Below are positions 12,634 through 23,872 of a stretch of DNA of 64,000 nucleotides, piece by piece. Within the stretch, counting starts at the first letter, position 1; each line of letters begins with the position of its first letter. Where the stretch lies: positions 27,078,320 to 27,142,319 of the forward strand of contig CM055092.1 in the NCBI GenBank assembly GCA_029204225.1. Reading direction: 5' to 3'. Origin of the DNA: Diphasiastrum complanatum. Its lineage: Eukaryota; Streptophyta; Lycopodiopsida; Lycopodiales; Lycopodiaceae. The notes beneath the pieces were generated by a model. That model ran no database searches. It was not told the origin of the DNA and saw only the letters and a list, made by a program, of their open reading frames with translations. The position numbers and the translations under genes are program-made.

Positions 12634-12645
12634 GCTCTGATACCA
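12634..12645 (-). other. Element G primer binding site
   Basis: The minus strand reads TGGTATCAGAGC starting at the base after LTR2: the tRNA-iMet type primer site. Confidence 0.85.
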
Positions 12646-13120
12646 AGTTGAAATTCTGTTAGAATCTAGTGCAGTATGCAGATCACATCACACAATCACC
12701 ATAGCCACTCTCCTCACAAGCTCTCAAAGATGGCACAACAAAAGTTATTAGATTACAAAGAAACATTGTATACATAGAGTATTCACAAACTGTATGAAAA
12801 GGCAGGTGTCCTAAAATTGGCCTACCACCTGTCAAACTAAGGTCGGGCCCAATATGGTCAAATTCGACCGACAAACTTGGGACATGCCCCCAAGTATAGC
12901 AAGTACTGTAAAAACCTCTGTGCAGGCTAATTCTTCCTATGTGTGGCTACCCGGCTAACCCAAGTAGCCGTCTACGGGATCAGTGCCCGATCACTATATC
13001 CTAATGGGCCACATCCCGAACACAACCATATACAGTAAACCAAATAAACTGTACACCAATTGCATCATCACATTTAGAGCTTACATAAAATGTATATCAG
13101 ATTAACTTTGATTTCTAACT
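12646..13120 (-). repeat. Element G LTR2 (functional 5' LTR by position)
   Basis: 475 bp copy of LTR1, flanked on one side by the primer site and on the other by a second polypurine tract plus internal tail, so it acts as 5' LTR of one unit and 3' LTR of the shortened second unit. Confidence 0.82.
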
Positions 13121-13407
13121 CTCTCCCTTAAGCTCAAATGTGATAAGAGTGAAAAACAATAATTTGTAGCAACGTCTGGAGTGTCCAAAAGATGTTATGC
13201 ATATCCTGCTACTCTGTACTTGACTCACACTCAAGCACATCAACAAACCACCAGGTTTGACTCACAAAGTATCATGCAAACACAATGCTCATACAGAGAG
13301 TCTACCATACTCTCGACCAACTGACTCGTCCCCAATCCGACTTGAACACAAGTGGACCACATGAGCGACATGGCTCAAACTGAGGAAATCCCACTGCCAC
13401 CATGAGA

Positions 13408-13751
13408 CTGTATATATAGAGTATTCACAAAGGCAGGTGTCCTAAAATTGGCCTACCACCTGTCAAACTAAGGTCGGGCCCAATATGGTCAAATTCGACC
13501 GACAAACTTGGGACATGCCCCCAAGTATAGCAAGTACTATAAATAACTCTGTACAGGCTAATTCTTCCTATGTGTGGCTACCCGGCTAATCCAAGTAGCC
13601 GTCTACAGGATCAGTGCCCGATCAATATATCCTAACGGGTCACGTCCTGAACACAACCATATACAATAAACCAAATAAACTGTACACCAATTACATCATC
13701 ACATTTAGAGCTTACATAAAATGTATATCAGATTAACTCTGACTTCTAACT
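13408..13751 (-). repeat. Element G LTR3, truncated
   Basis: Matches LTR1/2 from the GTATTCACAAA region onward, lacking the first 120 bp or so plus a small internal deletion. Joined directly to an internal fragment that stops at CATGAGACT. Confidence 0.8.
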
Positions 13752-13756
13752 AGTCT

Positions 13757-14058
13757 GTCACACATTGCTTAAACCAAGAGGATCAATAGATGATGTTGTA
13801 GTTGTTATGCACATATCATTCTAAATTGTTTGATCTCGATCGAATTATTGTCTACTCATTATTCGTGTATCTCATTCGCTTGTTTTATCTATTCCACACA
13901 TAGGTTCAATCTTGCTGAATGCTGAATTAACTTAAACATAGGTCAGCAGTGTTTGTCTACATTTTGGAGGATTGTAGGAATGATATAGCACACAGTGACT
14001 AGCAATCATATCTGAACTCCATCCGAAATTTATTCGCGATTGTTTCGATTCACATCAG
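13757..14058 (+). mobile_element. Probable LTR remnant of gypsy H
   Basis: The sequence immediately upstream of a plus-strand primer site; the left boundary is not defined because element G sits against it. No second copy is in the window, so the LTR call rests only on the adjacent primer site. Confidence 0.4.
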
Positions 14059-14070
14059 TGGTATCAGAGC
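14059..14070 (+). other. Primer binding site of gypsy H
   Basis: TGGTATCAGAGC, exact match to the tRNA-iMet primer site. Confidence 0.75.
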
Positions 14071-14110
14071 TCAATTCTCATCAATAGTAGTCAGAGCTTG
14101 ATGCCCATCA

Positions 14111-14266
14111 ATGACAATAAAAAATCACAAAGATACTTCTTCTTCTTCTGAAGACTCAAGTGCAACTTTGACTCAAATTCATGTTCCTCATGTAGTTCAA
14201 ATTCAAAATCAAGTTCGAAAAGACATGTCATACACTCTTAGGATCGAAAAAAAAATGGAGAAATAA
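14111..14266 (+). pseudogene. Possible Gag N-terminus of gypsy H
   Basis: A 51-codon frame about 40 bp after the primer site, starting MTIKNHKDTSSSSED and stopping at TAA. Position and Ser/Gln-rich composition suit a truncated gypsy gag start; there is no diagnostic motif. Confidence 0.3.
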
Positions 14267-14318
14267 AAAAGTTTGAACATAAACAAAATCAGAAATATAA
14301 AAAGAAAAAAACTTTGTA

Positions 14319-14765
14319 TCAGAAGTACAACTTGTGATTGAGTTTCTCCTTGATACCTATCTTTCGACCATTTAATGTGGATTTCTTTGTTGGATTCTTT
14401 GATTGGGAATCAAAATTCCTTATTTTCCAGTAAGTAACCACATCTGCATCATATAACCAGGGTCTTTTTAACAACATAGGATATGAAGTCACTGTCACAC
14501 ATCTAATAACCACAAAATTTAACAAAAATGTTTCTCTTTCAATTTTCACATTCACATTATTAAGTGACCCAACTGGTTTCCTTCTAGTCTGATCTGCCAA
14601 TCTTAAGAACTTAGCGGTACGAGTAATATGTGGTAATCCCAGATCATGGGCATTTTCTTCCATAATAATGTTTACTCTGGAGTCTGAATCAATTAGTACA
14701 TTAGAAACAATGCATCCTTTAATTTGTACCTCGATTTTTTGGTCTTCCTTTGTCATCAACCTCAA
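14319..14765 (-). pseudogene. Gypsy aspartic protease fragment, inverted
   Basis: The minus-strand frame contains VLIDSDSRVNIIMEENAHDLGLP, the gypsy protease region in which the catalytic D-S/T-G is D-S-D, followed by a long beta-rich stretch ending MLLKRPWLYDADV (related to the ILGRPWL motif). The active-site Gly is lost. It points opposite to the flanking gag-like and integrase fragments of gypsy H, so the piece is inverted or from another copy. Confidence 0.65.
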
Positions 14766-14982
14766 TTTTGTTTACGTTGACTATTGGCAATCTTGATTTT
14801 CTTCTTCTCTTTTTTACCAACAATTCCTTAAGTTGTTTTTGGTAAAACACATTATCTTCAAGAAGTTGCTTGAAAGTTATACTTGGTTGCAATTTTCTGA
14901 GATCTTCCGTAATGTCATAACTAGTTCAAGAAGTAGAAGGCTTGTCCACCTTATCTCTAGAAAGAATTTCACTAGTTTTAGC

Positions 14983-15590
14983 TTCTTCAAGTTATTAGAG
15001 AACTTCATGATTACCCATCTAATAACAACTCCTTGTAATCCTAAAGTTGATGGATTAACAAAAAGAGCCAATGGTATACTATGTAAGGTTTTAAAGAAGA
15101 TTACCGATCAACATTCTATTGATTGGGACACTAAAATACCATATGTTCTTTGGACATATCGTAACATTGAAAAGATAACTACGAAGAAAATCCCATTTTA
15201 TTTGGTATATGGGATGTACCCTATATTACTTATTGAGTTTGACATACCTACATATCAAATTCAGGAGAGAGAGAAATGAATCCAATCAAATGATACATAA
15301 AAGGTTGCATACTATATCTCGATTAGAGGAAAATCGATATTGTGCTCTACATTAAACATTTCAAGTAATCTCTGTAAAAGAAGGATATCTTGTCTTATTA
15401 TATTAAGTCGTCATATGAGATTTCCAAGGAAACTACATACAAGGTGGATGGGACCATACAAAGTAATTGAAGTATTCAGCAATGGTTGTATTCAATTGAT
15501 AGACCATCAAGATCAACTCAATTATTGGACACAAGGGTGAATGGAGCTCGAGTGAAGAAGTACATTGACCTGAAAAAATTTAAAGATTTA
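14983..15590 (+). pseudogene. Gypsy H integrase C-terminal fragment
   Basis: Reads TTPCNPKVDGLTKRANG (catalytic Glu region, with Glu of LTERANG replaced by Lys), VLWTYRN, PFYLVYGMYPILLIEFDIP and, after stops, LHTRWMGPYKVIEVFSNG, the gypsy GPY/F module. The same order is seen at 45340-45940. Several stops and a frameshift separate the parts. The RT and the integrase core are absent upstream. Confidence 0.8.
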
Positions 15591-16505
15591 TTTTTATTTT
15601 ATGTTTTATGTTTTATTATGTCGTTGTAGTTTTGTAAGTGAATAAACTCTTGGTTTTTTGTAAGCAAATATTGATCCATGCTTTTTGCAAGAGAATTTTA
15701 GTTTATTCTTAATAATCTTTATTTTTCTTACTCATCCTCTTTATTAAGCAATGAGACCATTTCCAATTTGAAGAGGAGGAGAAGAAAAATTATCCATAAT
15801 TTTTTTTTTTTAGTATTGATTTTTCTTGGTCTTTATTGAGATCATGGAAGTTCTCTAGAAGTTCATATCGACCCTCTCATTTCCAAAAGATTGTTGTACC
15901 TGAAAAGTGCTAACAAATCTATTTGGGATATTTCGAGTCTATCAATTTTTTTTAAGCGGATCCTTTTGATTTCAATATGTATGGTCGGGAGGCACTTAAT
16001 GATTTACCGAGTCTTTTTTTAATTACTTTTACAATACAATTTGACCCAGGCCAAGATTGAAATCATAACCAATTCGATTCGACCCAGGCCAAGATCGAAA
16101 TCATAACCGATTCGATTCAACCCATTGACTTAGGTCAAGATCAAAATTATGTCTATTTCGATCTCAACCCTTATATTTCGACCCTTAGAATAATTTTGAT
16201 ACAAGGTTCAAACTTATTTTTTGATATGACTTGACAGTTAATGTACCGAGAGCGGTTAATAAATGAAACGTAGCCAAGGACGGCAGCCTACTCTTACACT
16301 GACGTGTGTTTAATTTATTTCGACCCGAGTTAAATCGACCCTACTTATTTTGATTCCAAAGTAATAAAAGAGTACTTTGAAGTCATTTTTCGTACTTCAA
16401 TATAGCCACTTCTAGCGACTACTCGTACAAGCAATACTTGTGGCTAAAGATCAAAATTTTCAAGCAATCTATTCAGTGTTGGATTACTACCAAGAAAGAA
16501 AAGAA
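15591..16505 (+). other. Non-coding part of gypsy H between integrase and 3' ORF
   Basis: AT-rich; contains a short tandem repeat (16041-16152). Its right end continues, across the copia A insertion, into 21081 onward. Confidence 0.45.
16041..16152 (+). repeat. 38-bp tandem repeat, about three units
   Basis: Units start TTGACCCAGGCCAAGATTGA (16041), TTCGACCCAGGCCAAGATCG (about 16078) and a diverged third with TTCAACCCATTGACTTAGGT (about 16116). The first two differ at only a few bases. Confidence 0.75.
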
Positions 16506-16510
16506 GAGTA

Positions 16511-17211
16511 TGTGAAGAATTGCCAAAAATTGGCAAATCTAGCTTGATCAAAAACCATGTAGAATAGTGTAAATTGTGTACACAAGTGGGTCCCACACAT
16601 GTGAGGCCATGATGCCACATGGGAAACCCATCCTAATGTAGGTTAGGTCAAGTCAAGAGAGTTGATCATGTCTATTTGGTGGTCATCCCTACTTTATAGG
16701 ACCTACACCTAAGTTTAAGGTGAAAATTTGACCAACTAGCTACCTACCAAGCATAACTCTAGGAAATAGACTAGGGTTTCATTTTAGGTCAAGGAGAGTG
16801 AGTTAACTTCCTTATTACATGCTGGAAATCCACCTAACTTCAAGAAGGAAGTCGAATTTGCTATGTATTCCCTCTCTCCATAGTGAGAAGACAGAAAATT
16901 TTTGGAGCTCATTGGCAATCTCAAGCTAGTTCACTATGTACATTGAGTTTTTGTGATCCAAATGAGACCAAATCAATTTCTACTTGTTTCTCAGGTTGAA
17001 GGCCGTACTACAGCCTGTAGTACACACGTGTGGGCTCGGATTTCAATGTTTATCAATGCTTTTGATTGTTAGTGCTTGTTGTTTGTCAAATTGCCAATCT
17101 AGATCAACTTTTTTGTGTCTAGTTTTTTGATAGATTGTTAAGCAAGCATCCAATCACTCTTGTGGATCTTTTGTAGATCCATTTATGGTCCTAAAGTACA
17201 GTAATTTCACA
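16511..17211 (+). repeat. Copia A 5' LTR
   Basis: Begins TGTGAAGAATTGCC and ends TTTCACA. A short palindrome TTGCCAA-AAA-TTGGCAA lies 10 bp in. A CACACGTGTG palindrome is at 17023-17032, about 180 bp before the LTR end, and CACACATGTGAG at 16594. Confidence 0.95.
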
Positions 17212-17224
17212 TGGTATTAGAGCC
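17212..17224 (+). other. Copia A primer binding site
   Basis: TGGTATTAGAGCC, the tRNA-iMet type site with one C-to-T change, at the base after the LTR. Confidence 0.85.
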
Positions 17225-18016
17225 AAGTACAAGAGTATAAGCCATTTATCTAATGCAAATCCATTTTTAGCAAGTTTTGGTGCTAAAAACTAGTATTGAG
17301 AGGGCAAGCTAGAATCTTGATTTTGGTGAGGAGATTTGATCCCAAACTTGGTAGGGGTCCAAATCCGTACTGTCCACATGTGTGGGCACCTCTGAACCTG
17401 AATTTAATGCATGGTATTCATTTGATCCAAAAAAATTCAATTTGTGAGCTGTTGGTGTAATTTTTGGTGGAGATCCTAGGATAATCTACCAAGATCATTT
17501 GCCATTGATTAGATTTGAATTTGTTTCATGGAATCTAATTAATCTAGGCTGAGTTCAAGTCCTATTAAGGTTAAAAACAGGTCTTGAAAGTACACCAAGA
17601 AGGAAGAAAGAGATTAAGCCATTTTTTTGTCCAAAAATAGCCAAAATTGACAAGATTTGATTGTAAGTAGATTTCACATCATCTTATCTTCATTCCAACT
17701 TTGTGAGGGAGTGCTAGAACTGAGATTATAAGTCCATTTGTTGGATTAGAAATCTAATTTGAGTGAAAAACTACAAGAGAGAGACCTTAGTGAGTTTCTA
17801 GAGACAATCAAATCCATTTCTTGGCAAGATTTGTTTGAAAGTAGTTTTCACTTCATCTTATCTTCATTCCAGCTTTGTGAGGGAGTGATAGAACTGTGAT
17901 TATAAGTCCATTTGTTGGATTAGAAATCAAATTTGAGTGAAACACTGCAAGTGTGAGACCTTTGTGAGTTTCAAGTCAATCAAATCTATTTCTTGTTTGT
18001 AGAAGTCACTAGTAAG

Positions 18017-20173
18017 ATGGGATCTGCTGGAGCATACCTTCTAGAAGCTAGTGAGAGGTTGAATTCTACAAATTATGCTATTTGGAAGGTTAGAATGGAG
18101 TCACTCTTGGTGCTCCAAGACCTTTATGAGTTCTTGATTGAAGATGAAGATGAACCTCTAGGTGCACAGGAGTTAGCTAGATACAAGAAGAGATCTAGGC
18201 TTGCACTTCATTGTGTGAAGATGAATGTGAGCAATGATTTGTTGAGAGAAGTATCAGCTTGTACTAATGCTAAAGAGGCTTGGGAGTCTTTAAAATAAAT
18301 CTATGAGTCTAGCAACACTTCTAGAGCTCTTATGCTAAGAAATCAAATTTTGCAAAGCATGAGGAGAAGTGAGGAGAGTGCACAGGATTATGTACTCAGA
18401 ATCAAGTCTCTAAATAGGGAGTTGGCTTCCATTGGAGAGAAGATTCATGATGAAGAGCTTGTACAAATTGTCCTTAATGGTCTAGGAGATGACTTTGCAA
18501 ATTTGGTCCAAAGTTTTGCCATCCAAGACACTTTGCCAACTATAGAAAAACTTCAGAGTGTATTAGTGGCTGAAGAGTGTAGGATGCTCCATGCAAAATC
18601 TAGGATGAGTTCCTTGTCGTTGCAGGATGGTGATGAGAAAGCCAATTTCTCATTCAAGGGCAAAAATAAGACCAATGGAAAGAAGAAGCATCCAAAGGAG
18701 GCCAAAGAAGAGGATGATGCATCAAGCTCAAAGGACAAGTCAAAGCAGAAATGCTTCTTTTGTGGAAGGAAGGGGCATTATGCATCTGAATGCTACAAGA
18801 GGCTAAGAGCACAAGTGGAGGAGGACAAACAAGGAAACCTTGCAAAGGAGGAGGAGGAGGATGAAGTAGATGTATTCTTGATGGCATCTACATCCTCACC
18901 AACAAGCAATAGCAATTCAAGAGACAATTGGTGGATCGACAGTGGGGCTAGCTCCCACATGTCTTGTGAAAAGGACTTTTTCTCAACCTTACACTCTTTC
19001 AATGATGCTAAAAAGTTTGTCTTTACTGCAAATGATGAAGAGTGTAGGATAGATGGTGTTGGCACCATCTCTTTGTATCTAGAATCCTCAAAATGCATGG
19101 ATCTAGAAAATGTCCTTTATGTACCATCAATCACCAAGAATATGCTTAGTGTTGGTCTACTCTTAGAAAGTGGTTTGGATGTCCACTTTAAGCATGGTGT
19201 TTGCTTCATCTTGAAGAATGATGTTTGTATTGCAAAGGGATTTAAACATGGAAGATTGTTTAAGTTGGAAGCTAGTGTTGCTTTTAAAAGAATGAGCTTG
19301 GCAAAGGAGGAGATCACTCAAGAGGAGATCTTGGCAAAGTGTGATCTTGCTTGCATTGAGGAGGAGCATCAAAAGGAGGAAGATCTTGAGGATCAGCCTC
19401 AAAGCATGAGAGTTTCAAGGGAGTCCTCAATGACAATGTCTGAGTCATCAAATTGCATGCAAATTGTCCATTCAAGTGTGCATCTTGCAAGGGTGGTGAG
19501 CATTGGAGAGTCTACTATCTTTGAATACTTTTTGGAAAGTATTAGTAGACATGAGGTGACTTGTTTCTTACCTTTAAGATTCATGGTGTTTATTACTTTG
19601 TATGACAAGACAATGAAATGGGATGCTTTGAAATCTACATTTGTTGTTGATAAAGCAATTTCATTGGATAACTATTTTTGTAATAGTTTGAATAGTGTCA
19701 TAAAAGATGAAATATCATTTGTATTGGAAATCTTTGGGTCCACATGCTTTGAGCATGATCATTCCAATGTAAGGACCAAAGATTATCCTATTTCAATGAT
19801 AGGAATAATGGAAGTGTTTTGCTCTTCAAGTAGAGATTGTAGAATCTACTTGTTTTCAACCAAAGAATTTGTCAATGGTGGAAATGTGATCTTTCAAGAG
19901 TGGAAGATTTGTAAACTTGAAGAAGCACCTTTGGATCAACACATTATTCAATTCATTGATGTTTTGGAGTCAAGTCAAGTGGAGGAGCAAGCTCAAGACC
20001 CGAGGACTCCAAGAAGAACCTTGAGTATCAAGATGGAGCCACCTAGGCTCAATCATATGGATCAAGCAAGACAAGTTGTCTTTGGCAACATAATGTATGC
20101 ACTTAATATTTTAATTGATGTATCTTCAAGTGCACAAAATGCCTTGGAATCCATGGCTTGGCATAATGTATAG
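18017..20173 (+). CDS. Copia A Gag-protease polyprotein with diverged integrase tail, one in-frame stop
   Basis: The start at ATG 18017 (MGSAGAYLLEASERL) aligns with the copia B and C Gag starts. One TAA (18296-18298) interrupts Gag; the same frame then stays open to 20173. Features: Gag; zinc knuckle CFFCGRKGHYASEC (about 18752); protease WWIDSGASSHM (DSG at 18938); then a region colinear with integrase but with the first catalytic Asp changed to Ser (HSSVH, 19475) and the second Asp and Glu segment missing. It resumes at LEIFGSTCFE and TPRR...EPPRL (linker). No RT or RNase H. Gag is close to copia C, which suggests C-like elements as helpers (inference). Readthrough or mutation at the TAA cannot be told apart here. 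Confidence 0.85.
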
Positions 20174-20365
20174 TTTTTGAAGCATGCTACATGACACATT
20201 TATGGAACATCTTGTAAGGGATCCTCTAAGAGGTGGTGAAAGATCCTTCATGGACATCATTCTCTATTGGAGTCTCAAAAGTTCCATCTTTGTAGCTGGA
20301 TTTTTTAGACACTTCTAAAAGCTTTCATTGATCTATCAAGAGAGTTGTAAATAGATCAAGCTAAA

Positions 20366-20374
20366 TTTGAGGAG
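20366..20374 (+). other. Copia A polypurine tract
   Basis: TTTGAGGAG immediately before the 3' LTR; copia B and C have GAGGAGGAG in the same position. Confidence 0.75.
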
Positions 20375-21075
20375 TGTGAAGAATTGCCAAAAATTGGCAA
20401 ATCTAGCTTGATCAAAAACCATGTAGAATAGTGTAAATTGTGTACACAAGTGGGTCCCACACATGTGAGGCCATGATGCCACATGGGAAACCCATCCTAA
20501 TGTAGGTTAGGTCAAGTCAAGAGAGTTGATCATGTCTATTTGGTGGTCATCCCTACTTTATAGGACCTACACCTAAGTTTAAGGTGAAAATTTGACCAAC
20601 TAGCTACCTACCAAGCATAACTCTAGGAAATAGACCAGGGTTTCATTTTAGGTCAAGGAGAGTGAGTTAACTTCCTTATTACATGCTAGAAATCCACCTA
20701 ACTTCAAGAAGGAAGTCGAATTTGCTATGTATTCCCTCTCTCCATAGTGAGAAGAAAGAAAATTTTTGGAGCTCATTGGCAATCTCAAGCTAGTTCACTA
20801 TGTACATTGAGTTTTTGTGATCCAAATGAGACCAAATCAATTTCTACTTGTTTCTCAGGTTGAAGGCCGTACTACAGCCTGTAGTACACACGTGTGGGCT
20901 CGGATTTCAATGTTTATCAATGCTTTTGATTGTTAGTGCTTGTTGTTTGTCAAATTGCCAATCTAGATCAACTTTTTTGTGTCTAGTTTTTTGATAGATT
21001 GTTAAGCAAGCATCCAATCACTCTTGTGGATCTTTTGTAGATCTATTTATGGTCCTAAAGTACAGTACTTTCACA
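20375..21075 (+). repeat. Copia A 3' LTR
   Basis: 701 bp, same length as the 5' LTR, about five substitutions. CACACGTGTG at 20887-20896. Followed by the GAGTA duplication. Confidence 0.95.
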
Positions 21076-21080
21076 GAGTA

Positions 21081-22700
21081 AAGAAAAAATAGATATGAAG
21101 CATGGTTCGACATGTCAGAAACTGCTTACCAAGATACAAAGGGCTTTAGGCTGTCACATTTGAGTGGGCATGGGACATGATTTTGGGCACGGACAAACAT
21201 GCTATAAGTTCTCCTTTCAGCTTTCAATACTTTACTCAAATTTATGAAGGCGTACCGATTGACCTCGCTGAAATTTTACTCCACCAATTCATGAAGAAGT
21301 GAGCTCCGATGCGGCAATGGATCTTAGCTATTTGGCTTCACACTTAGGGTTACTCACTAATGAGGAGAAACTTAAAATGGAAAAGACACATGAAAAGCGC
21401 CTCGATAGCATCTACGAAGGAGTTGAGACAAGTAATAATCGAGCTCAAAGCATAAATCAAGACGATGATGACAGAACAGAATCGGTTCAAGCAGAGGAGT
21501 GAAATCAAGATGACACTGATGTAAATTCCTTGTACACAGATGTGTAAGATTCCAACACCTAGCCACATGAAAATACTGTAACCGACATGCTAATGGAACA
21601 AGATATCTTTGATGACTCTCAGGCATACGAAGGCCAAAAGGCCAACCAACTTGAAGAATTGCACAACGTCTTTGAAGAACTGAAGGGTGATTATCAAAAA
21701 GAAGAAGATAATTGAAGGATTTAAAAGAAGGCGTTGCTGAGGTCCTTATTGGTCATGAACTATATGCTACGATAAATAATATGAAGAAAGCATGTATGCA
21801 TGTTGAGGAGTTCGCGTGGAAATCGATTCAAATGTCGAAGGAGATGTAATGAATCCTTGAATACACTGACTAGTTAGGCTATGAATATTGCTGACCTAAT
21901 AGTTCAGCTGAATGACAAAGACAAGGAAATTAATAGATTGAAAATGAAAATTGTGAAGGATTTGCAGTTGACACGGTTTCAAAAGGAATTGGAGGCAACA
22001 AAGATGCAGACCATAGATTTGAAGAAAAAAATTGTTGGAAGAGCAGCAGATCAGTTTTACGACCAGTTCGGAGGTATCTCGTCTTAATAAGCTAATAGAT
22101 GATATTAATTCCAGGATGGAGATTGCTAAAGGCTTCCAAGCCGAGGGATTGCAATTCAAAGAAGAACTATTGCATAAACAAAGGAAAGCTGAAAAAGTAT
22201 CGAAATGATACTATTGATATTTTTAAGTCAAAATTCCTAGAGTCCTTAAGGAAAGAAAATGAGACGCTTAATGCTGCTATCTTCAGAGAGGAAGAGGCTG
22301 ATGAATCAAGCGACTTTGAGGATGAAACGGACTCGAAGAAAAAGGAATCCATGTCGTTACACATCTCCTGTCTAAAGCCACAAAATCATGAAGTAATTGT
22401 AGAGTTGTGAAAGAAATTGCTGAATTAGAAAAAATCTACAAGAAATTACAAGAGAAGCCTGGTACAACCGAGATTGCTACCCAAATCCAAATGAGTACTC
22501 TGAAGATCAGTCAACTCGGGATCCAAGCCGAATTGAAGAGTTTTCTATTTGAGATTCGGAAGCAGAGGAGGCTGAATTAATCGATGTGTCTACAATGCCT
22601 GGGCTTATAAGGAAGAAGAAGATAACAAGGCAGGCAGTCAAGCCGAACCAGGTATTAGCTCAAGAAGTGCATTATCAAAAGAAAAATCTTTGACAATATG
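21081..22700 (+). pseudogene. Gypsy H 3' ORF remnant: globular piece plus coiled coil
   Basis: The sequence continues from 16505. A frame reading IYEGVPIDLAEILLHQFMKK (21238-21300) resembles LNGEPIAFGQIAFKQFCK in the extra ORF of gypsy E (46880-46925). Then follow broken segments rich in Glu, Lys and Leu with heptad-like spacing (NIADLIVQLNDKDKEINRLK near 21884, FQKELEATKMQTIDLKKKI near 21980) and an acidic patch (EEADESSDFEDETDS). Frameshifts and stops separate the parts. No enzyme motif. I infer a decayed extra ORF between gypsy integrase and the 3' LTR, as in gypsy E. Confidence 0.5.
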
Positions 22701-22859
22701 TCCCAGATTCGTAATATTGAACATTTGTGGATGTTGGAATAATATTTTCTACCTGGACTAAAAGTATATAATATACCAACGCCGAATGGATTGGGATATG
22801 AAGAGCTATGCATCCTCTACACAAGAGAAATGCAAAATGAGTAACTTCTATTTGCTTAC

Positions 22860-23234
22860 CATTCTCATCATAGACCGTCTTTAAACAGCTGTGTACTTTT
22901 CACATGTGGACATCTCAAACAATGTGAATGATCTCCTAAGCCGTGTGTGATTGCACATAGATCTAACACCAATAAGATAGAATCACTCTAGCTTAAGACA
23001 AGAGCACTTAATACATGCATGAATCATTCACCATTCAACATACACATTCAAAGGCAACTTGTGATGAAAAAAGCTAAGTGTGGAATTGGCTTGCTTTCAA
23101 GTAGAGAGAGAAAAAGTACATGTAGCTCTCGGGTAGAGAGAGAAGATGCAACAAATCAATGCCTACCCTTCACACAAATCAATATGTACATGAAACTGCA
23201 AAATGATCAAAGTAGATTTTGTCAAATCTTCACA
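22860..23234 (-). mobile_element. Copia M LTR fragment
   Basis: The minus strand starts TGTGAAGATTTGAC at 23234, directly after a purine tract (TTTTTGAGGAG, 23245-23235), as in copia A and C. A CACATGTGG motif lies near 22898. The far end of the LTR is not defined. Confidence 0.5.
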
Positions 23235-23249
23235 CTCCTCAAAAACTAG

Positions 23250-23323
23250 CTTGATGAGATACTAGATCAAACAACAAATTTGAGATACTTCTTAAGTGGA
23301 TCCTTTGGTATGAATATGATGTG
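23250..23323 (-). pseudogene. Copia M RNase H C-terminal tail
   Basis: The minus strand reads IPKDPLKKYLKF and, after a stop, SSISSS, matching the LPKDPFIKLRL ending of copia C just before its polypurine tract. Cut on the right by the copia J LTR. Confidence 0.6.
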
Positions 23324-23328
23324 AAAAT

Positions 23329-23785
23329 TGTTGGTGTATGATGTGAAATGCTTGGTCTACGATTGATTACGATTGCAGTGGACGTGACAGAAGCAGAACA
23401 CGAGAGGCGATTACAATGTAAAACGATGCCTCTACCAACAGTAAGAAAAACAATGAACACAGTAGTAGCTGCTATTTCAGGAACGTGGATTGACTAGGGA
23501 ACGGAATCAAAAGCTTGTTATCCTTTTGGGTTATCAGAGTAGGAGTCTGTGACTGCCGTAACAGTAGGATTGCGAAGCATTAGGCATCTTGGACAGCCAT
23601 GCAATCCTCTGTCTTTGATGACCATGCTTGTGTGCAAGAGAGTGAGAGAGACAATTGCATTCAATCAAGAACGTGAGGATTGAACAGTAGCAAATCTGTA
23701 TATATAAAAGAGAATCGGAACATAATACGGTAGCACTGATAAGCGCGTATTCCTGCTTATAGATTCAAAACAATAGCTACAGTTC

Positions 23786-23872
<87 letters not shown>

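Larger units (their letters stand above)
10076..13751 (-). mobile_element. Element G: non-autonomous LTR retrotransposon with three LTR copies
   Basis: On the minus strand, right to left: partial LTR3 (13751-13408), a short internal tail (13407-13121), full LTR2 (13120-12646), primer site (12645-12634), about 2.1-kb internal region, polypurine tract (10556-10545), full LTR1 (10544-10076). LTR ends are AGTT...AACT. The internal region has no gag, protease, integrase or RT motif on either strand, so transposition would need proteins from another element. It is locally GC-richer (about 11000-12600) than its surroundings. The three-LTR order points to unequal recombination between copies, followed by a deletion in LTR3. 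Confidence 0.8.
16511..21075 (+). mobile_element. Copia A: complete non-autonomous copia element
   Basis: 4565 bp with perfect TSD GAGTA at 16506-16510 and 21076-21080. The two 701-bp LTRs (16511-17211, 20375-21075) differ at about five positions by eye, which implies recent insertion. Primer site at 17212, polypurine tract before the 3' LTR. The internal region encodes Gag and protease, then a strongly diverged integrase remnant; the reverse transcriptase is missing except for a trace near 20250 (SFMDI). It interrupts the 3' ORF region of gypsy H. Confidence 0.93.
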
